64,000 nt of DNA from Microbacterium sp. LWO13-1.2 (GCF_038397725.1 NZ_CP151634.1:2170001-2234000), one strand, 5' to 3'. Positions 1 to 9,325 are shown, counted from the first letter of the stretch. Notes: generated by a model from the sequence alone, not told the origin. Made by a program: numbers and translations.

Positions 1-902
1 ACCTCACTGCCGACGGTGTCGACCTGCGGGTCAACCACGAGGTGCGCAGTCTGAAGAAGCAGAAGGACGGCACCTGGCTCGTCAAGTACCGCAACACCAT
101 CGGGCATGCCCCGAACGAGGTGAAGGCTCGTTTCGTCTTCGTCGGCGCCGGCGGCTGGGCCCTCAAGCTGCTGCAGAACTCCGGCATCCCGGAGATCAAG
201 GGCTACGGCGTCTTCCCGATCGGCGGGCAGTTCCTGAAGACGACGAACCCGAAGGTCGTCGCCCAGCACAAGGCGAAGGTGTACTCGCAGGCATCCGTCG
301 GCGCACCCCCCATGTCGGTGCCGCACCTCGACACCCGGGTGGTCGACGGAGAGTCCTCGCTGATGTTCGGCCCGTTCGCGACGTTCAGCCCGAAGTTCCT
401 CAAGAAGGGTTCGATGCTCGACATCGTGACCCAGGTGCGTCCGCACAACCTCGTGCCGATGCTCCAGGTCGCCGTCAAGAACCCCGACCTCATCACGTAC
501 CTCGTCGGCGAGCTCATGAAGAACCACCGCAAGAAGGTCGACAGCCTGCGCATCTTCATGCCCACGGCGAAAGACGAGGACTGGACCCTCATCGACGCGG
601 GCCAGCGTGCCCAGGTGATGAAGAAGGACCCTGAGAAGGGTGGAATCCTGCAGTTCGGCACCGAGGTGATCTCCTCGGCAGACGGTACCATCGCCGGCCT
701 CCTCGGTGCGTCTCCTGGTGCGTCGACCGCCGTGCCGATCATGCTCGGCCTGCTGAAGTCGTGCTTCCCCGAGCACTACCCGAGCTGGGAGCCGGCACTG
801 CGCGAGTTGATCCCGACGTTCGGCGAACAGCTGAACAAGGACGCGGCTCTGACGGAGCGCTCCACCGCGGCGACCGCCGCGACGCTCGGCATCAACGTCT
901 GA
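1..902 (+). CDS. mqo: malate:quinone oxidoreductase, C-terminal part
   Basis: This is the 3' part of a gene that begins left of the window; the reading frame is open from base 3. The product resembles membrane-associated malate:quinone oxidoreductase, which oxidises malate to oxaloacetate and passes electrons to the quinone pool using FAD. About 300 residues are visible, roughly the C-terminal 60% of a family near 490 residues. Visible features include FVGAGGWALKLLQ (second part of the FAD fold), GYGVFPIGGQFL, and a C-terminal GLLGASPGASTAVPIML segment typical of Mqo. The gene ends 7 bp before the thymidine kinase start, so the two may be co-transcribed. The family call is firm; the N-terminus cannot be judged. 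Confidence 0.93.
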   Translation, partial: LTADGVDLRVNHEVRSLKKQKDGTWLVKYRNTIGHAPNEVKARFVFVGAGGWALKLLQNSGIPEIKGYGVFPIGGQFLKTTNPKVVAQHKAKVYSQASVGAPPMSVPHLDTRVVDGESSLMFGPFATFSPKFLKKGSMLDIVTQVRPHNLVPMLQVAVKNPDLITYLVGELMKNHRKKVDSLRIFMPTAKDEDWTLIDAGQRAQVMKKDPEKGGILQFGTEVISSADGTIAGLLGASPGASTAVPIMLGLLKSCFPEHYPSWEPALRELIPTFGEQLNKDAALTERSTAATAATLGINV

Positions 903-909
903 GCTCCCG

Positions 910-1551
910 GTGGGCAAGCTCTACTTCCGCTACGGCGCGATGAATTCGGGCAAGTCCACGTCTCTCCTCCAGGCTGCCTACAACTATGAGGAGCGTGGTC
1001 AGCACGTCCTCCTCGCCAAGCCGGCGATCGACACCAAAGGCGCAACGCAGATCGAGAGCCGACTGGGGATGACCCGCGAGGTCGACTTCCTGATCGCGCC
1101 GGAGGATGACGCACGGGCACTGTTCTCGGCGCACCGCGAGCGGATGCGGCGTTCCTCCGACGATGAGCTGCTCCCCGGCGGCCCTGTCGACGTCGCCTGC
1201 CTCCTGGTCGACGAGGCGCAGTTCCTCACCGCTGCGCAGATCGACGACCTCTTCCGGATCGCGGTCGACGACGGCATCCCGGTGATGGCCTACGGCATTC
1301 GCAACGACTTCCGCACGCAGGCCTTTCCGGGCTCGGCGCGACTGCTCGCGATCGCGCACTCGCTGGAGGAACTGAAGACCATCTGCCGCTGCGGTCGCAA
1401 GGCGGTGTTCAACGGCCGGGTGATCGACGGGCGTTTCGTCTTCGACGGCGATCAGGTCGCGATCGACGGGGGCGGCGACAAACTCGTCACGACGTACGAA
1501 TCGCTGTGCGGCGCCTGCTACCTCGACGAGTCCGGCGGTCGTCTGAGCTGA
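910..1551 (+). CDS. tdk: thymidine kinase (type II)
   Basis: Phosphorylates thymidine to dTMP with ATP in the pyrimidine salvage pathway. The 213-residue product has the usual length. It has a P-loop GAMNSGKST at residues 9-17, a Walker B/catalytic segment LLVDEAQF near 98-105 (general-base Glu in DEAQ), and zinc-ligand pairs CRC (159, 161) and CGAC (200, 203) that shape the lasso domain. The start is GTG, placed so that the P-loop lies at the usual distance from the N-terminus. It follows mqo by 7 bp. No transfer signature is visible. Recognised with high confidence. Confidence 0.95.
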   Translation: MGKLYFRYGAMNSGKSTSLLQAAYNYEERGQHVLLAKPAIDTKGATQIESRLGMTREVDFLIAPEDDARALFSAHRERMRRSSDDELLPGGPVDVACLLVDEAQFLTAAQIDDLFRIAVDDGIPVMAYGIRNDFRTQAFPGSARLLAIAHSLEELKTICRCGRKAVFNGRVIDGRFVFDGDQVAIDGGGDKLVTTYESLCGACYLDESGGRLS

Positions 1552-1567
1552 GCGCGCCTGCGTAAAC

Positions 1568-1672
1568 CCGGTCGTTGAGCGAGCGAAGCGAGACGAAACG
1601 CCTTGATCCGGCGTACGACGTCGGACGACACGTTTCGTCCCGGTCGCTGGCGCTCCCTTGCTCGACGACCGG
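1568..1672. repeat. REP-like imperfect inverted repeat
   Basis: Arms at 1568-1600 and 1631-1672 share CCGGTCG at the outer ends and GACGAAACG at the inner ends. The middle parts differ by a small insertion in the right arm, and about 30 bp separate the arms. It lies just after tdk and before the next promoter, so it could fold as a terminator. From memory, similar GAGCGAGCGAAGCGAGACGAAACG-type palindromes recur between genes in Microbacteriaceae; only one copy is visible here. Confidence 0.6.
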
Positions 1673-1689
1673 AGCAGGCGCGTGCTTGC

Positions 1690-1727
1690 GTGGTCTGACC
1701 ACACAGGCTACTCTGTGGTCAGACCAC
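1690..1727. promoter_or_regulatory. paired FadR/LldR-type operator
   Basis: Two 11-bp palindromes, TGGTCTGACCA (1691-1701) and TGGTCAGACCA (1716-1726), lie 25 bp apart and together form a larger near-perfect palindrome. Both fit the TNGTNNNACNA pattern known for FadR-family lactate regulators. The right half abuts the ribosome-binding site of the regulator gene (AGGAGG, about 1728-1733), so autorepression of regulator and dehydrogenase is the natural reading. Confidence 0.8.
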
Positions 1728-1737
1728 AGGAGGACGG

Positions 1738-2490
1738 ATGTCGGAGCACAACGAGACCGAGTCGGCGCCCCGCGCCTGGCGACTCGTGCTGGAGAGCATC
1801 GAACGCGACCTCCTCGACGGGCGTCTCGGTCCTGGCGACCGCATCGCGTCGGAGCGCGACCTCGCCGCCGACCTGGGCGTCGGACGCTCCAGCGTCCGTG
1901 AGGCGCTGCGGGTGCTCGAGGTGATGGGGTTGATCCGCACCGCGACCGGCTCAGGCCCGCAGTCCGGCGCGATCGTCATCGCCACGCCCACCGGCGGCCT
2001 GTCGACGCTGCTGCGTCTTCAGGTGGCAGCGCACGGCTTTCCGCTCGAGGATGTCGTCCGCACCCGTCTCGTGCTCGAGGATGCCGTCGTCACCGCCCTC
2101 GCCGGCGCGCACAACCGAGACCTGTCTGCCGCGCACCAGACCCTGGACGCGATGGATGCGGCGGACCTCAGCCCTTCCGAGTTCCTGGCGCTCGACGCGC
2201 AGCTGCATCTCGCGCTGGCGGAGTCCAGCGGCAACACCGTCATCGCCGCGATGATGACGGGCCTGCGCACGTCCATCGAGTCGTACGTGCAGGAGGGGGC
2301 CGTCGCCATCGCCGACTGGGATGCGATGTCGGCCCTGCTGCGTTCCGAGCACCGCGCCCTCGTCGCCGCGATCGATGCCAGCGACGTGGATGCCGCCCGC
2401 AGCCTCGTCCATGCCCACATCACCGGCTACTACACGGCGACGGGCCTCACGCGCCGCGCCGATGCACGAAACCCCACATCCACCGACTGA
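1738..2490 (+). CDS. lldR: FadR-type GntR regulator, probable L-lactate regulator
   Basis: A 250-residue transcription factor. The N-terminal winged helix spans about residues 14-80 ([31 protein letters not shown]). The C-terminal helical FCD ligand domain spans about 95-235 and contains ARSLVHAHI with its metal-ligand-type histidines. It lies 10 bp before an FMN-dependent lactate dehydrogenase gene and just after a paired operator, the arrangement of LldR repressors that release DNA on binding lactate. The ATG at 1738 has AGGAGG 4-10 bp upstream. The ligand is inferred from the neighbour; other alpha-hydroxy acids remain possible. Confidence 0.85.
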   Translation: MSEHNETESAPRAWRLVLESIERDLLDGRLGPGDRIASERDLAADLGVGRSSVREALRVLEVMGLIRTATGSGPQSGAIVIATPTGGLSTLLRLQVAAHGFPLEDVVRTRLVLEDAVVTALAGAHNRDLSAAHQTLDAMDAADLSPSEFLALDAQLHLALAESSGNTVIAAMMTGLRTSIESYVQEGAVAIADWDAMSALLRSEHRALVAAIDASDVDAARSLVHAHITGYYTATGLTRRADARNPTSTD

Positions 2491-2500
2491 GAGGAACACC

Positions 2501-3775
2501 ATGGTCACGCGCCAGGTTCCCAACCCTGTTGAGCTCTTCGAGCTGATGAAGTTCAAGAAGCCCGAACTGAACGGCCGGAAGCGCCGCCTGGACTCGGCGC
2601 TCACGATCGACGATCTGCGCCTCATCGCCAAGCGCCGCACGCCGAAGGCGGCCTTCGACTACACCGACGGCGCCGCCGAGGGCGAACTCTCGTTGACCCG
2701 CGCGCGCCAGGCGTTCCAGGACATCGAGTTCCACCCCGGCATCCTGCGTCCTGCCCCCGACGTCGACACCTCTGTCGACATCCTCGGCGGTCCGAGCGCT
2801 CTCCCGTTCGGCATCGCTCCGACGGGGTTCACGCGTCTCATGCAGACCGAGGGGGAGGAGGCCGGGGCCGGAGCCGCGGCGGCCGCCGGCATCCCGTTCA
2901 CGCTCTCCACCCTCGGCACCACGTCGATCGAAGGCGTGAAGGCCGTGAATCCGCACGGGCGCAACTGGTTCCAGCTCTACGTCATGCGCGATCGGGAGAT
3001 CTCCTACGAACTCACCCGCCGCGCCGCCGGCGCCGGGTTCGACACGCTGCACTTCACGGTGGACACCCCAGTCGCCGGAGCGCGCCTGCGGGACAAGCGC
3101 AACGGTTTCTCGATCCCGCCGCAGCTGACGCTCGGAACCATCATCAACGCGATCCCTCGGCCGTGGTGGTGGTACGACTTCCTCACCACGCCGAAGCTCG
3201 AGTTCGCTTCGCTGAGCACCACCGGCGGCACCGTCGGTGAGCTTCTGGATGCCGCGATGGATCCCACCATCAGCTACGACGATCTCGCGGTGATCCGTGA
3301 CATCTGGCCGGGGAAGATCGTCATCAAGGGCGTGCAGGCGGTCGAGGACGCGCTGACGCTGCGTGACGCAGGTGTCGATGGCATCGTGCTGTCCAACCAC
3401 GGCGGCCGTCAGCTCGATCGCGCACCGATTCCGTTCCACCTGCTGCCATCGGTGCGATCGGCGGTGGGAGACGACTTCACGGTGATGATCGACACGGGCA
3501 TCATGAACGGTGCCGACATCGTGGCCTCGGTCGCACTCGGTGCCGACTTCACGCTGATCGGCCGCGCCTATCTTTACGGGCTGATGGCCGGCGGTCGTGC
3601 AGGCGTCGACCGCACGATCGACATCCTGCGCAGCGAGATCGTGCGCACGATGCGTCTGCTCGGTGTCTCTTCGCTGGCCGAGCTGGAGCCGGGGCACGTC
3701 ACGCAGCTGCAGAGGCTGGTTCCGGTATCCCGCCGCGGGGTACCTCGTGTCCGTGCGGCGGACGTCTCGGCATGA
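2501..3775 (+). CDS. lldD: FMN-dependent L-lactate dehydrogenase (quinone)
   Basis: Oxidises L-lactate to pyruvate and feeds electrons to the respiratory chain. The 424-residue length fits the actinobacterial LldD subgroup. An alpha-hydroxy-acid oxidase barrel is seen: the N-terminal [11 protein letters not shown] segment, FMN-binding [18 protein letters not shown] near 105-122, and the active-site motif SNHGGRQLD at 298-306 with catalytic His300. The frame is open further upstream, but the ATG at 2501 with GAGGAAC ahead lies 10 bp after the regulator stop and gives the usual N-terminus. The stop overlaps the next gene in ATGA. Lactate 2-monooxygenase is an alternative; the operon context favours dehydrogenase. 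Confidence 0.9.
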   Translation: MVTRQVPNPVELFELMKFKKPELNGRKRRLDSALTIDDLRLIAKRRTPKAAFDYTDGAAEGELSLTRARQAFQDIEFHPGILRPAPDVDTSVDILGGPSALPFGIAPTGFTRLMQTEGEEAGAGAAAAAGIPFTLSTLGTTSIEGVKAVNPHGRNWFQLYVMRDREISYELTRRAAGAGFDTLHFTVDTPVAGARLRDKRNGFSIPPQLTLGTIINAIPRPWWWYDFLTTPKLEFASLSTTGGTVGELLDAAMDPTISYDDLAVIRDIWPGKIVIKGVQAVEDALTLRDAGVDGIVLSNHGGRQLDRAPIPFHLLPSVRSAVGDDFTVMIDTGIMNGADIVASVALGADFTLIGRAYLYGLMAGGRAGVDRTIDILRSEIVRTMRLLGVSSLAELEPGHVTQLQRLVPVSRRGVPRVRAADVSA

Positions 3776-4089
3776 CGCGGCTGAAGATCGAGATATCCGT
3801 TCCCGCGAGTCACGCCGAAGCGGTGATCCACGCCCTGCACGCCGCCGGTGCGGGGCGGATCGGGGCGTACGAGCGGTGCACCAGCTCCTGGAAGGTGACG
3901 GGCCGCTGGCAGGCCCTCCCCGGCTCGCAGCCGTATGAGGGCGACGTGGGCGCGGTGCAGCGCAGCGAGGAGATCCGGATCGAGTCCGTCTGCGACGTCG
4001 AGCAGGCCGGTGCCGTCCAGGAAGCGATCCGCCAGGCCCACCCCTACGAGGAGGCGGTCATCCACTTCCTGCCGATCTACGAGCCGTAG
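3772..4089 (+). CDS. YqfO/CutA-like small domain protein (COG3323 type)
   Basis: A 105-residue cytosolic protein resembling the stand-alone version of the domain inserted in NIF3/YqfO proteins, which has a CutA/PII-like ferredoxin fold. Visible signatures are the start [20 protein letters not shown], the central [11 protein letters not shown] segment, and the C-terminal [18 protein letters not shown], in which HPYEE is the family hallmark. Its start overlaps the lactate dehydrogenase stop by 4 bp (ATGA), so it is translationally coupled and forms the third gene of the operon. The molecular function is unknown; metal or nucleotide binding has been suggested for relatives. Confidence 0.7.
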   Translation: MTRLKIEISVPASHAEAVIHALHAAGAGRIGAYERCTSSWKVTGRWQALPGSQPYEGDVGAVQRSEEIRIESVCDVEQAGAVQEAIRQAHPYEEAVIHFLPIYEP

Positions 4090-4095
4090 CGCGGC

Positions 4096-4872
4096 TCAGC
4101 GGACCCGGGCCGCCGGGTTCAGTGTCTTCAGCAGCTCATCGAGCTTGTCTGCGGTGTCCTCCCAGCCGTCCACGGCCACGGAGGGCACGCCGATGGCGAG
4201 CACCGGGTAGTCGTTCCCGCCTTCGTCGAGGCGGTCGCCGTAGAAAAGCATGCTGGACAGCGGGATGCCGGTGCGCTCGGTGAGCTGCTGCATCCCGTAG
4301 GCCTTGTCGATGCCGGCGCGAGTGATGTCGATCGAAGTCGATCCACCGGAGCGCACCTCGAGACCTGGCAGGCGCGCGGCGACGGCGTCGCGCAGTGCTG
4401 CGCGCTTGGCCTCTGTCGGATCCCATGCGTGTTTCGCGTCGCGCGGGGCCTGCTGGCCGAGGGCGGAGAAGGTGATCTGCGAGCCGCGGTCCTCGAGGAT
4501 GTCGCCCCAGGGCTCCGGCTCCCAGAAGCCGAGCCGCTCGGCTTCCTCGCGCAGTGCGGTGAGAGCCCCGGACTTCTCGTCATCGGAGAGATCGTGCGCG
4601 TAGACGAGCTCGAAGCCGGATCCGTCGTGGCGGAGATAGCGCGTGCCGCACGTCGGCAGCAGGTGCAGGCGCGCCAGCGTCGCGGCATCCGCGTCGCCGA
4701 GCTGGGCGACCACCTGCGTGCGGAACTGCTCCTCGTTGCCGCCGGAGATGATGGCGACGTCGACCGAGCGCAACAGGGCGCGAAGCAGGTTCGCGATGCG
4801 CGAGCTGATCGCTCCCTTGGACGGAGCGAGGGTGTCGTCGAGGTCGAAGGCGACAAGGGTGGGCGCAGTCAT
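4096..4872 (-). CDS. HAD-superfamily (IIB type) hydrolase
   Basis: A 258-residue cytosolic phosphatase-like protein. Motif I is DLDDT (nucleophile Asp10 and Asp12), motif II ISGG (42-45), the motif III lysine is in GIDKAY (Lys190), and motif IV is GDRLDEGGND (212-221). The arrangement, with a C2B cap between motifs II and III, resembles phosphomannomutase/sucrose-phosphatase type HADs; the substrate cannot be read from the sequence. The ATG overlaps the stop of the upstream VanZ gene (ATGA), so the two are coupled. It ends 6 bp from the convergent COG3323-type gene. Confidence 0.8.
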   Translation of the reverse strand: MTAPTLVAFDLDDTLAPSKGAISSRIANLLRALLRSVDVAIISGGNEEQFRTQVVAQLGDADAATLARLHLLPTCGTRYLRHDGSGFELVYAHDLSDDEKSGALTALREEAERLGFWEPEPWGDILEDRGSQITFSALGQQAPRDAKHAWDPTEAKRAALRDAVAARLPGLEVRSGGSTSIDITRAGIDKAYGMQQLTERTGIPLSSMLFYGDRLDEGGNDYPVLAIGVPSVAVDGWEDTADKLDELLKTLNPAARVR

Positions 4873-5345
4873 GATGCTTCCAGATTAGGGGAGCGCTCCT
4901 GCGAGGGGCGTGGGGCGAACAGCAGCGTGCAGGCGATCGCGAGGAGGACACCGGCGGTGGCGCCGACGGAGTTCGCGACGATGTCGTTCACGGTCGCTGC
5001 GCGATGGGGAAGCGCCACGCGCTGAACACCCTCGATCAGGACCGAGATCGCAGGTCCGGTGAGGAGCGAGAGCACCCAGATCCGCCGCGGCAGGAGCACG
5101 AAGGCCAGAGCGCCGACAGGCACGAAGACGAGGATATTGGCGAAGATCTCGAGCTCCGTGAATCCCCATCGGCTCCAACCCAGCTGGTGGACGATGTCGA
5201 CGACCCGGTCGAGGAGATTCGGCATCCGCTCCTCGATACGAGGAGGAGTGAGAGTGAGCATGGCGAGAGCTGCCAGGAGGAGGATTCCGATGACGGTGGC
5301 CGCACCACGGGTGATCCGGCGCGGCGGCGGAAGCAGGCCTCTCAT
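4869..5345 (-). CDS. VanZ-family membrane protein
   Basis: A small integral membrane protein of 158 residues with about four hydrophobic segments: IGILLLAALAMLTL near the N-terminus, a middle ILVFVPVGALAFVLL stretch, VLSLLTGPAISVLIEGVQ, and a C-terminal ATAGVLLAIACTLLF. The segment ELEIFANILVFVPVGAL is the VanZ signature. In the classical cluster VanZ gives low-level teicoplanin resistance, but chromosomal relatives are mostly uncharacterised. The ATG at 5345 is preferred over a GTG five codons earlier because AGAAGGGA sits about 5 bp ahead of it. It is coupled to the HAD hydrolase gene. Confidence 0.78.
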   Translation of the reverse strand: MRGLLPPPRRITRGAATVIGILLLAALAMLTLTPPRIEERMPNLLDRVVDIVHQLGWSRWGFTELEIFANILVFVPVGALAFVLLPRRIWVLSLLTGPAISVLIEGVQRVALPHRAATVNDIVANSVGATAGVLLAIACTLLFAPRPSQERSPNLEAS

Positions 5346-5374
5346 GCGGTCCCTTCTCACTGGTGCGGATACGA

Positions 5375-5401
5375 GGAAGGCCGCCTCGAGGGCGGCCTTC
5401 C
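5375..5401 (-). terminator. terminator hairpin after tRNA-Pro
   Basis: A perfect 11-bp stem GGAAGGCCGCC/GGCGGCCTTCC with a 5-nt TCGAG loop starts 8 bp after the tRNA-Pro CCA end. No strong U tract follows, as is common in high-GC actinobacteria. Confidence 0.7.
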
Positions 5402-5408
5402 GGTGTTA

Positions 5409-5486
<78 letters not shown>

Positions 5487-5501
5487 TTTTGCAACCCTCC
5501 G

Positions 5502-5507
5502 AGTCTA
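5502..5507 (-). promoter_or_regulatory. -10 box TAGACT for tRNA-Pro
   Basis: TAGACT on the minus strand lies 15 bp before the mature tRNA 5' end; its TAG is also the stop codon of the upstream metallophosphoesterase gene. The same hexamer precedes the intron-bearing tRNA-Lys and the tRNA-Thr(TGT). Confidence 0.5.
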
Positions 5508-6464
5508 CAGTGAAATCCCCGTGGCACCGAATCGGTGGTCCCGCGCGGTCAATGTGAGCAGCGTCGCTTCGGGACGGCACGCGAAGCGCACGGGGGCATA
5601 GATCGAGTGCCCGCATCCGGCGCTGACGTTCAGGGGGACGCTCCGTCCCTCGTGCGTCCAGGTGCTGAGCCCCTTCGCCTGCTTCAAGGGGATGTCGCAG
5701 TTCGCGACCAGTGCGCCGTACCCGGGCAGGCAGACCTGACCACCATGGGTGTGCCCGCCGAGGATCGCATCGGCGCCCAGGTCGATGAAGCCGTTCAGCA
5801 CCCGCTGGTACGGAGCGTGCGTGACGCCGACGACCGAGGTGTCCGCATCCCGTGGCCCGAGGTCCTTGATCGCTGAAGGCAGATCCTCGAGGCGGTCCCA
5901 GTTGCGGTGCGCATCGCTGACGCCGAAGAAGTCGACGGTGTCGCCCGCGACCGTGAGACGCGCCGCCGCGTTGTTGAGATCGGTCCAGCCGAGGTCCTCG
6001 GTGAAGTACGCGTCCATCGCATCGGTGTCGAGCATCTCCGGTGCACGGTGGCGCTGCGATGGCCCGGAGAAGTACCGCAGCGGGTTGCGCGCGGACGGTC
6101 CGTTGACGTCGTTCGAGCCGTGCACGAACACTCCGGGGATGCCTGCGAAGGGCGCGAAGGCGCGCCGGATGCCGTTCAACCCGTCCCGATGCCCCAGGTT
6201 GTCGCCGGTGTTGACGATGAGGTCGGGGTTCAGCTGGGCGAGCGAGGCCAGCCAGTCCTGCTTGCGGTGCTGCCACGGCGCCATGTGGGCGTCGGAGAGG
6301 TGCAGCACCCGGATCGGGGCCGAGCCTGGCGCGAGCGCCGGCGCGGTTACCTCGCGCACGGTGAAGAGGTAGCGCTCGATGCCGATGCCCCACACGGCAG
6401 CGGCCGCACCCGCGGCCCCCACCGCGCCGAGCGCGATGAGGGCCGGGCGCGCGCTTACTCGCAT
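5505..6464 (-). CDS. metallophosphoesterase (YkuE/YaeI-like)
   Basis: A 319-residue calcineurin-type phosphoesterase with an N-terminal membrane anchor (about residues 8-26, Ala/Gly-rich). Metal-site motifs in order: LSDAH (Asp58, His60), NTGDN (Asp88), HGSND (in place of GNHD, Asn118), a VGVTHAPY histidine, and GGHTHGGQ near 237-244. Relatives act on lipid-linked or cyclic phosphate substrates at the membrane; the substrate is unknown here. The ATG overlaps the stop of the penicillin-binding protein gene by 10 bp, a pairing often seen in actinobacteria and suggestive of a cell-envelope role. Confidence 0.85.
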   Translation of the reverse strand: MRVSARPALIALGAVGAAGAAAAVWGIGIERYLFTVREVTAPALAPGSAPIRVLHLSDAHMAPWQHRKQDWLASLAQLNPDLIVNTGDNLGHRDGLNGIRRAFAPFAGIPGVFVHGSNDVNGPSARNPLRYFSGPSQRHRAPEMLDTDAMDAYFTEDLGWTDLNNAAARLTVAGDTVDFFGVSDAHRNWDRLEDLPSAIKDLGPRDADTSVVGVTHAPYQRVLNGFIDLGADAILGGHTHGGQVCLPGYGALVANCDIPLKQAKGLSTWTHEGRSVPLNVSAGCGHSIYAPVRFACRPEATLLTLTARDHRFGATGISL

Positions 6465-8989
6465 GCGACCGAGACCGGCGTGCTCTTCTTCGTCGCTGTC
6501 CCCGCCGCCGGACTGGTGGCCTTGACGACCGCTTCCGGCGGGTTGCAGGTCTTGTTGAACGAGATCGTCGTGAACCCGGCGCCGATGAGTGCGGACTGCG
6601 CCGCGCCCTTCGACTGGCCGGTCACGTCCGGCATCGTCACGCCCTGGGCGTTGCTCGGCGAGAGCGTCACGGTACCGCCGCTCGGGGCCTGCCCGGCGGG
6701 ATCCTGCGCGGCGACGATGTTGGTCGGCTTGTCGCTGTCGACCGGAGCGCCGACGGAGACCGAGAATCCCTGGTCTTCGAGGATCGCCGTCGCCTCATCG
6801 ATCGTCTTTCCCACAACGTTGGGCACATTCGTGAGCACCTGACGGAGCAGATTCTCGTCCGGGCCGGGGAAGTCGTTACCGCTGTAGACGGCGTTCGCCG
6901 CACTCTGCATGTCGCGGGCGAGCGCGTATCGCATCGAACTGAGCGCGTAGTCATCGGTCGACTGGTTGTCGATGCGGGCATCGCCCTTGGAGCGGCCGAC
7001 CCAGATCGCGCTGGTGACGTTCGTGCTCGACTCGATCATCATCGTCGAGTAGGTCTCGTGCGTTCCGGTCTTGCCGAGCACGGGGGTGCCGTCGTAGGGG
7101 TTCGCTCCGGTACCGGTGCCGTTCGTCATCACGTTCTGCAACGCGTATGCGGCCGTCGCGGCGACCTCGGGGGAGATCACCTGGGTGCAGGACGAAGCGG
7201 GCAGCGGCAGCTCCTTGCCGTTCTGCACGACCCGGTCGATCGCCTTCGGCGTGCAGTAGATGCCGCCGTTCGCCACGGTCGCGTAGGCTCCCGCCATCGC
7301 CATGGGGGAGATGTACTTCGAGCCGAGGATGTCGTAGATGAAGTTCTCTTCGGTCACCTTGCCGCCGTTGCCGAGGGTCACGCCCATGCGGTCGGCGACC
7401 TTGTTGATCTCGCACAGGTCGAGCTTCTCCGCCATCGCGAGGTAGCCGCTGTTCAACGACTGCGCGGTGAACGACATCGGGGTGCCGTTGCCGCCGTTCC
7501 CGCCGCCGTAGTTGCCGATCTTCGACGTCATCGGGATCGGGGAATCACCGCAGTGCATCTTGGTGAACATGCGGTTGCTGCCGTTGATCGACTCCCGCAG
7601 GGAGTGACCCTTCTCGAGCCAATCGATGAGGGTGAACAGCTTGTATGTGGAACCCACCGGCACGCCACCGTGTCGCTTGTCGTTCGCGAAGACGAGCGAA
7701 GAATAGGCCTGGTCGTCGAGAATCGTCTCGCTGAACGTCGTGTTCTGCGTGATCGCGAGCACGCGGCCTGTGGTGGCTTCGACCGAAACTCCGGCGGCAC
7801 CGAAGAACTGGTTGTCGAAGTTCGCGGGAGCGATGTTCGCCATCGACTCGGCTGCAGGGTCCTGAATGCGCAGATCCAGCGAGGTGTAGATCTCCAGGCC
7901 ACCGCGGCGCAGCAGGTCGCTGCGTTCCTGCGGGGTGGCGCCGAAGGCCGGATCATCGAGGACGATCGACTTCACGTACTCGCAGAAATACGCGTTGCGC
8001 CCGGCTGCAACACAACCCTGCTGCGGCTCCAGGATCGCGGGCGCGATGTCTGAAGCATCCGCCTCTTCGTACTGCGCCTGGGTGATCTTGCCGTCGGTGA
8101 GCATGCGTTCGAGCACATAGTCGCGGCGCTCTTTCGTCTTCGCGTAGCCGTCCTCGGCGCTGTTGACAGCGACATCGTTCTCGGTCGCGGTGCCGCCGGG
8201 CAGGTCGATACGGTAGTAGTTGGGGTTCTGCACCATGCCGGCGAGCGTCGCGGCCTGCGCCAGAGTGAGGTTCGCGGCCGTCGTGGAGAAGTAGTAGCTC
8301 GCTGCGGCTTCGATGCCGTAGACGGTGCCGCCGAAGTTGGCGATGTTCAGGTAGCCGAGCAGGATGTCGTTCTTCGAGTAGTCCTTCTCGATCTGGATCG
8401 CGAAGCGCATCTCCTGCAGCTTGCGTTCGATGCCCTTGCTGCCGGTCGCGTTGGTCGCGTCGGTCCAGCACTGCTGCAGCTTCTCGGAGTAGTTGTCGTC
8501 ATTGGTGTCGACGTCCTGCTCGCACTCCTGGATCAGCACGTTCTTCACGAACTGCTGGCTGATCGTGGAGGCGCCGCGCGAGGAGGTGCCCTTGACGTTG
8601 TCGACGATGGCCTTCACCGTGGCACCGAGGTTGACGCCGCCGTGGCTGTAGAAGCTCTTGTCCTCACTGGAGAGCACGGCCTCGAACATCACCGGAGCCA
8701 CCTGCTCGTACGTGACAGGCACGCGGTTCTGCTCGAAGACCGACGCCAGCTTGAAAGGGGCGCCGTCGAGACCCGTCGCGTAGAACGTCGACTGCTCCAT
8801 CGGGGCAGACGGGTCCAGGTTCGAGGGGAGCTCGTCGAAGAGCGTCAGGGCCTGGCTGCCGGCGAGGCCGGTCATCGCGAGGACCGGGGTGACAGTGGCG
8901 GTGACCAGAAGGCCAGCGACGGCGCTGAGCCCGACGAGCCCGAGAAGGCCGCCGAGCACGCCTTTCACCGTGCGATTCTTTTGAGGCAT
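6455..8989 (-). CDS. ponA: bifunctional penicillin-binding protein with PASTA domains
   Basis: A class A PBP of 844 residues that polymerises and cross-links peptidoglycan. In order: a cytoplasmic start MPQKNRTVKG, one TM segment (about 10-38), a GT51 glycosyltransferase with SSEDKSFYSHGGVN, then a transpeptidase with the serine motif STYK, SLN as the SxN motif and KTGT as the KTG box. Two C-terminal PASTA domains follow (VPNVVGKTIDEA and MPDVTGQSKGAA), which bind peptidoglycan fragments or beta-lactams. The frame is open to 9142, but the N-terminus beginning at 8989 is the conserved one. The gene is divergent from the DUF4177 gene. Confidence 0.93.
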   Translation of the reverse strand: MPQKNRTVKGVLGGLLGLVGLSAVAGLLVTATVTPVLAMTGLAGSQALTLFDELPSNLDPSAPMEQSTFYATGLDGAPFKLASVFEQNRVPVTYEQVAPVMFEAVLSSEDKSFYSHGGVNLGATVKAIVDNVKGTSSRGASTISQQFVKNVLIQECEQDVDTNDDNYSEKLQQCWTDATNATGSKGIERKLQEMRFAIQIEKDYSKNDILLGYLNIANFGGTVYGIEAAASYYFSTTAANLTLAQAATLAGMVQNPNYYRIDLPGGTATENDVAVNSAEDGYAKTKERRDYVLERMLTDGKITQAQYEEADASDIAPAILEPQQGCVAAGRNAYFCEYVKSIVLDDPAFGATPQERSDLLRRGGLEIYTSLDLRIQDPAAESMANIAPANFDNQFFGAAGVSVEATTGRVLAITQNTTFSETILDDQAYSSLVFANDKRHGGVPVGSTYKLFTLIDWLEKGHSLRESINGSNRMFTKMHCGDSPIPMTSKIGNYGGGNGGNGTPMSFTAQSLNSGYLAMAEKLDLCEINKVADRMGVTLGNGGKVTEENFIYDILGSKYISPMAMAGAYATVANGGIYCTPKAIDRVVQNGKELPLPASSCTQVISPEVAATAAYALQNVMTNGTGTGANPYDGTPVLGKTGTHETYSTMMIESSTNVTSAIWVGRSKGDARIDNQSTDDYALSSMRYALARDMQSAANAVYSGNDFPGPDENLLRQVLTNVPNVVGKTIDEATAILEDQGFSVSVGAPVDSDKPTNIVAAQDPAGQAPSGGTVTLSPSNAQGVTMPDVTGQSKGAAQSALIGAGFTTISFNKTCNPPEAVVKATSPAAGTATKKSTPVSVACE

Positions 8990-9025
8990 ACGCTTGATCG
9001 TAGGGGAGTTCCCTGAAAACAGCCT

Positions 9026-9054
9026 TTGACGGGCGCGCACCTCTTCGACAGGGT
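9026..9054 (+). promoter_or_regulatory. promoter for the DUF4177-ridA operon
   Basis: A -35 TTGACG (9026-9031), 17-bp spacer and -10 CAGGGT (9049-9054) lie 46 bp upstream of the first start codon. The -10 is weak, the -35 strong. Confidence 0.45.
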
Positions 9055-9100
9055 CTCTGGGCCCGCCGAAGGGCGGCACGCCCGAATCGATAGGAGTGCC

Positions 9101-9325
9101 ATGACCACGTGGGAGTACCTCACCACGCCGCTGCTCATCCACAACACCGCCGCGATCCTGAACAACTGGGGCAAGCAGGGCTGGGAGCTCGTGCAGGTCG
9201 TCCAGGGGCCCGAGGGTGGGCTCGTCGCCTACCTCAAGCGCCCGGTGACGACGGATGCTGCCGCCAACGCCGGTCTCGCCGCCGCGGCCGAGGCCTCGCG
9301 ACAGTTCGAGGGCGGTGCCGCATGA
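9101..9325 (+). CDS. small DUF4177-like protein
   Basis: A 74-residue soluble protein. The pattern TTWEYLTTPLLIHNTAAI followed by LNNWGKQGWELVQVV resembles the DUF4177 family, in which the WEYxxxP and GWELV segments are conserved; no biochemical function is known. The ATG at 9101 has TAGGAG 5 bp upstream and excludes the longer open frame. The stop overlaps the ridA start in ATGA, so the two are coupled. Confidence 0.75.
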   Translation: MTTWEYLTTPLLIHNTAAILNNWGKQGWELVQVVQGPEGGLVAYLKRPVTTDAAANAGLAAAAEASRQFEGGAA

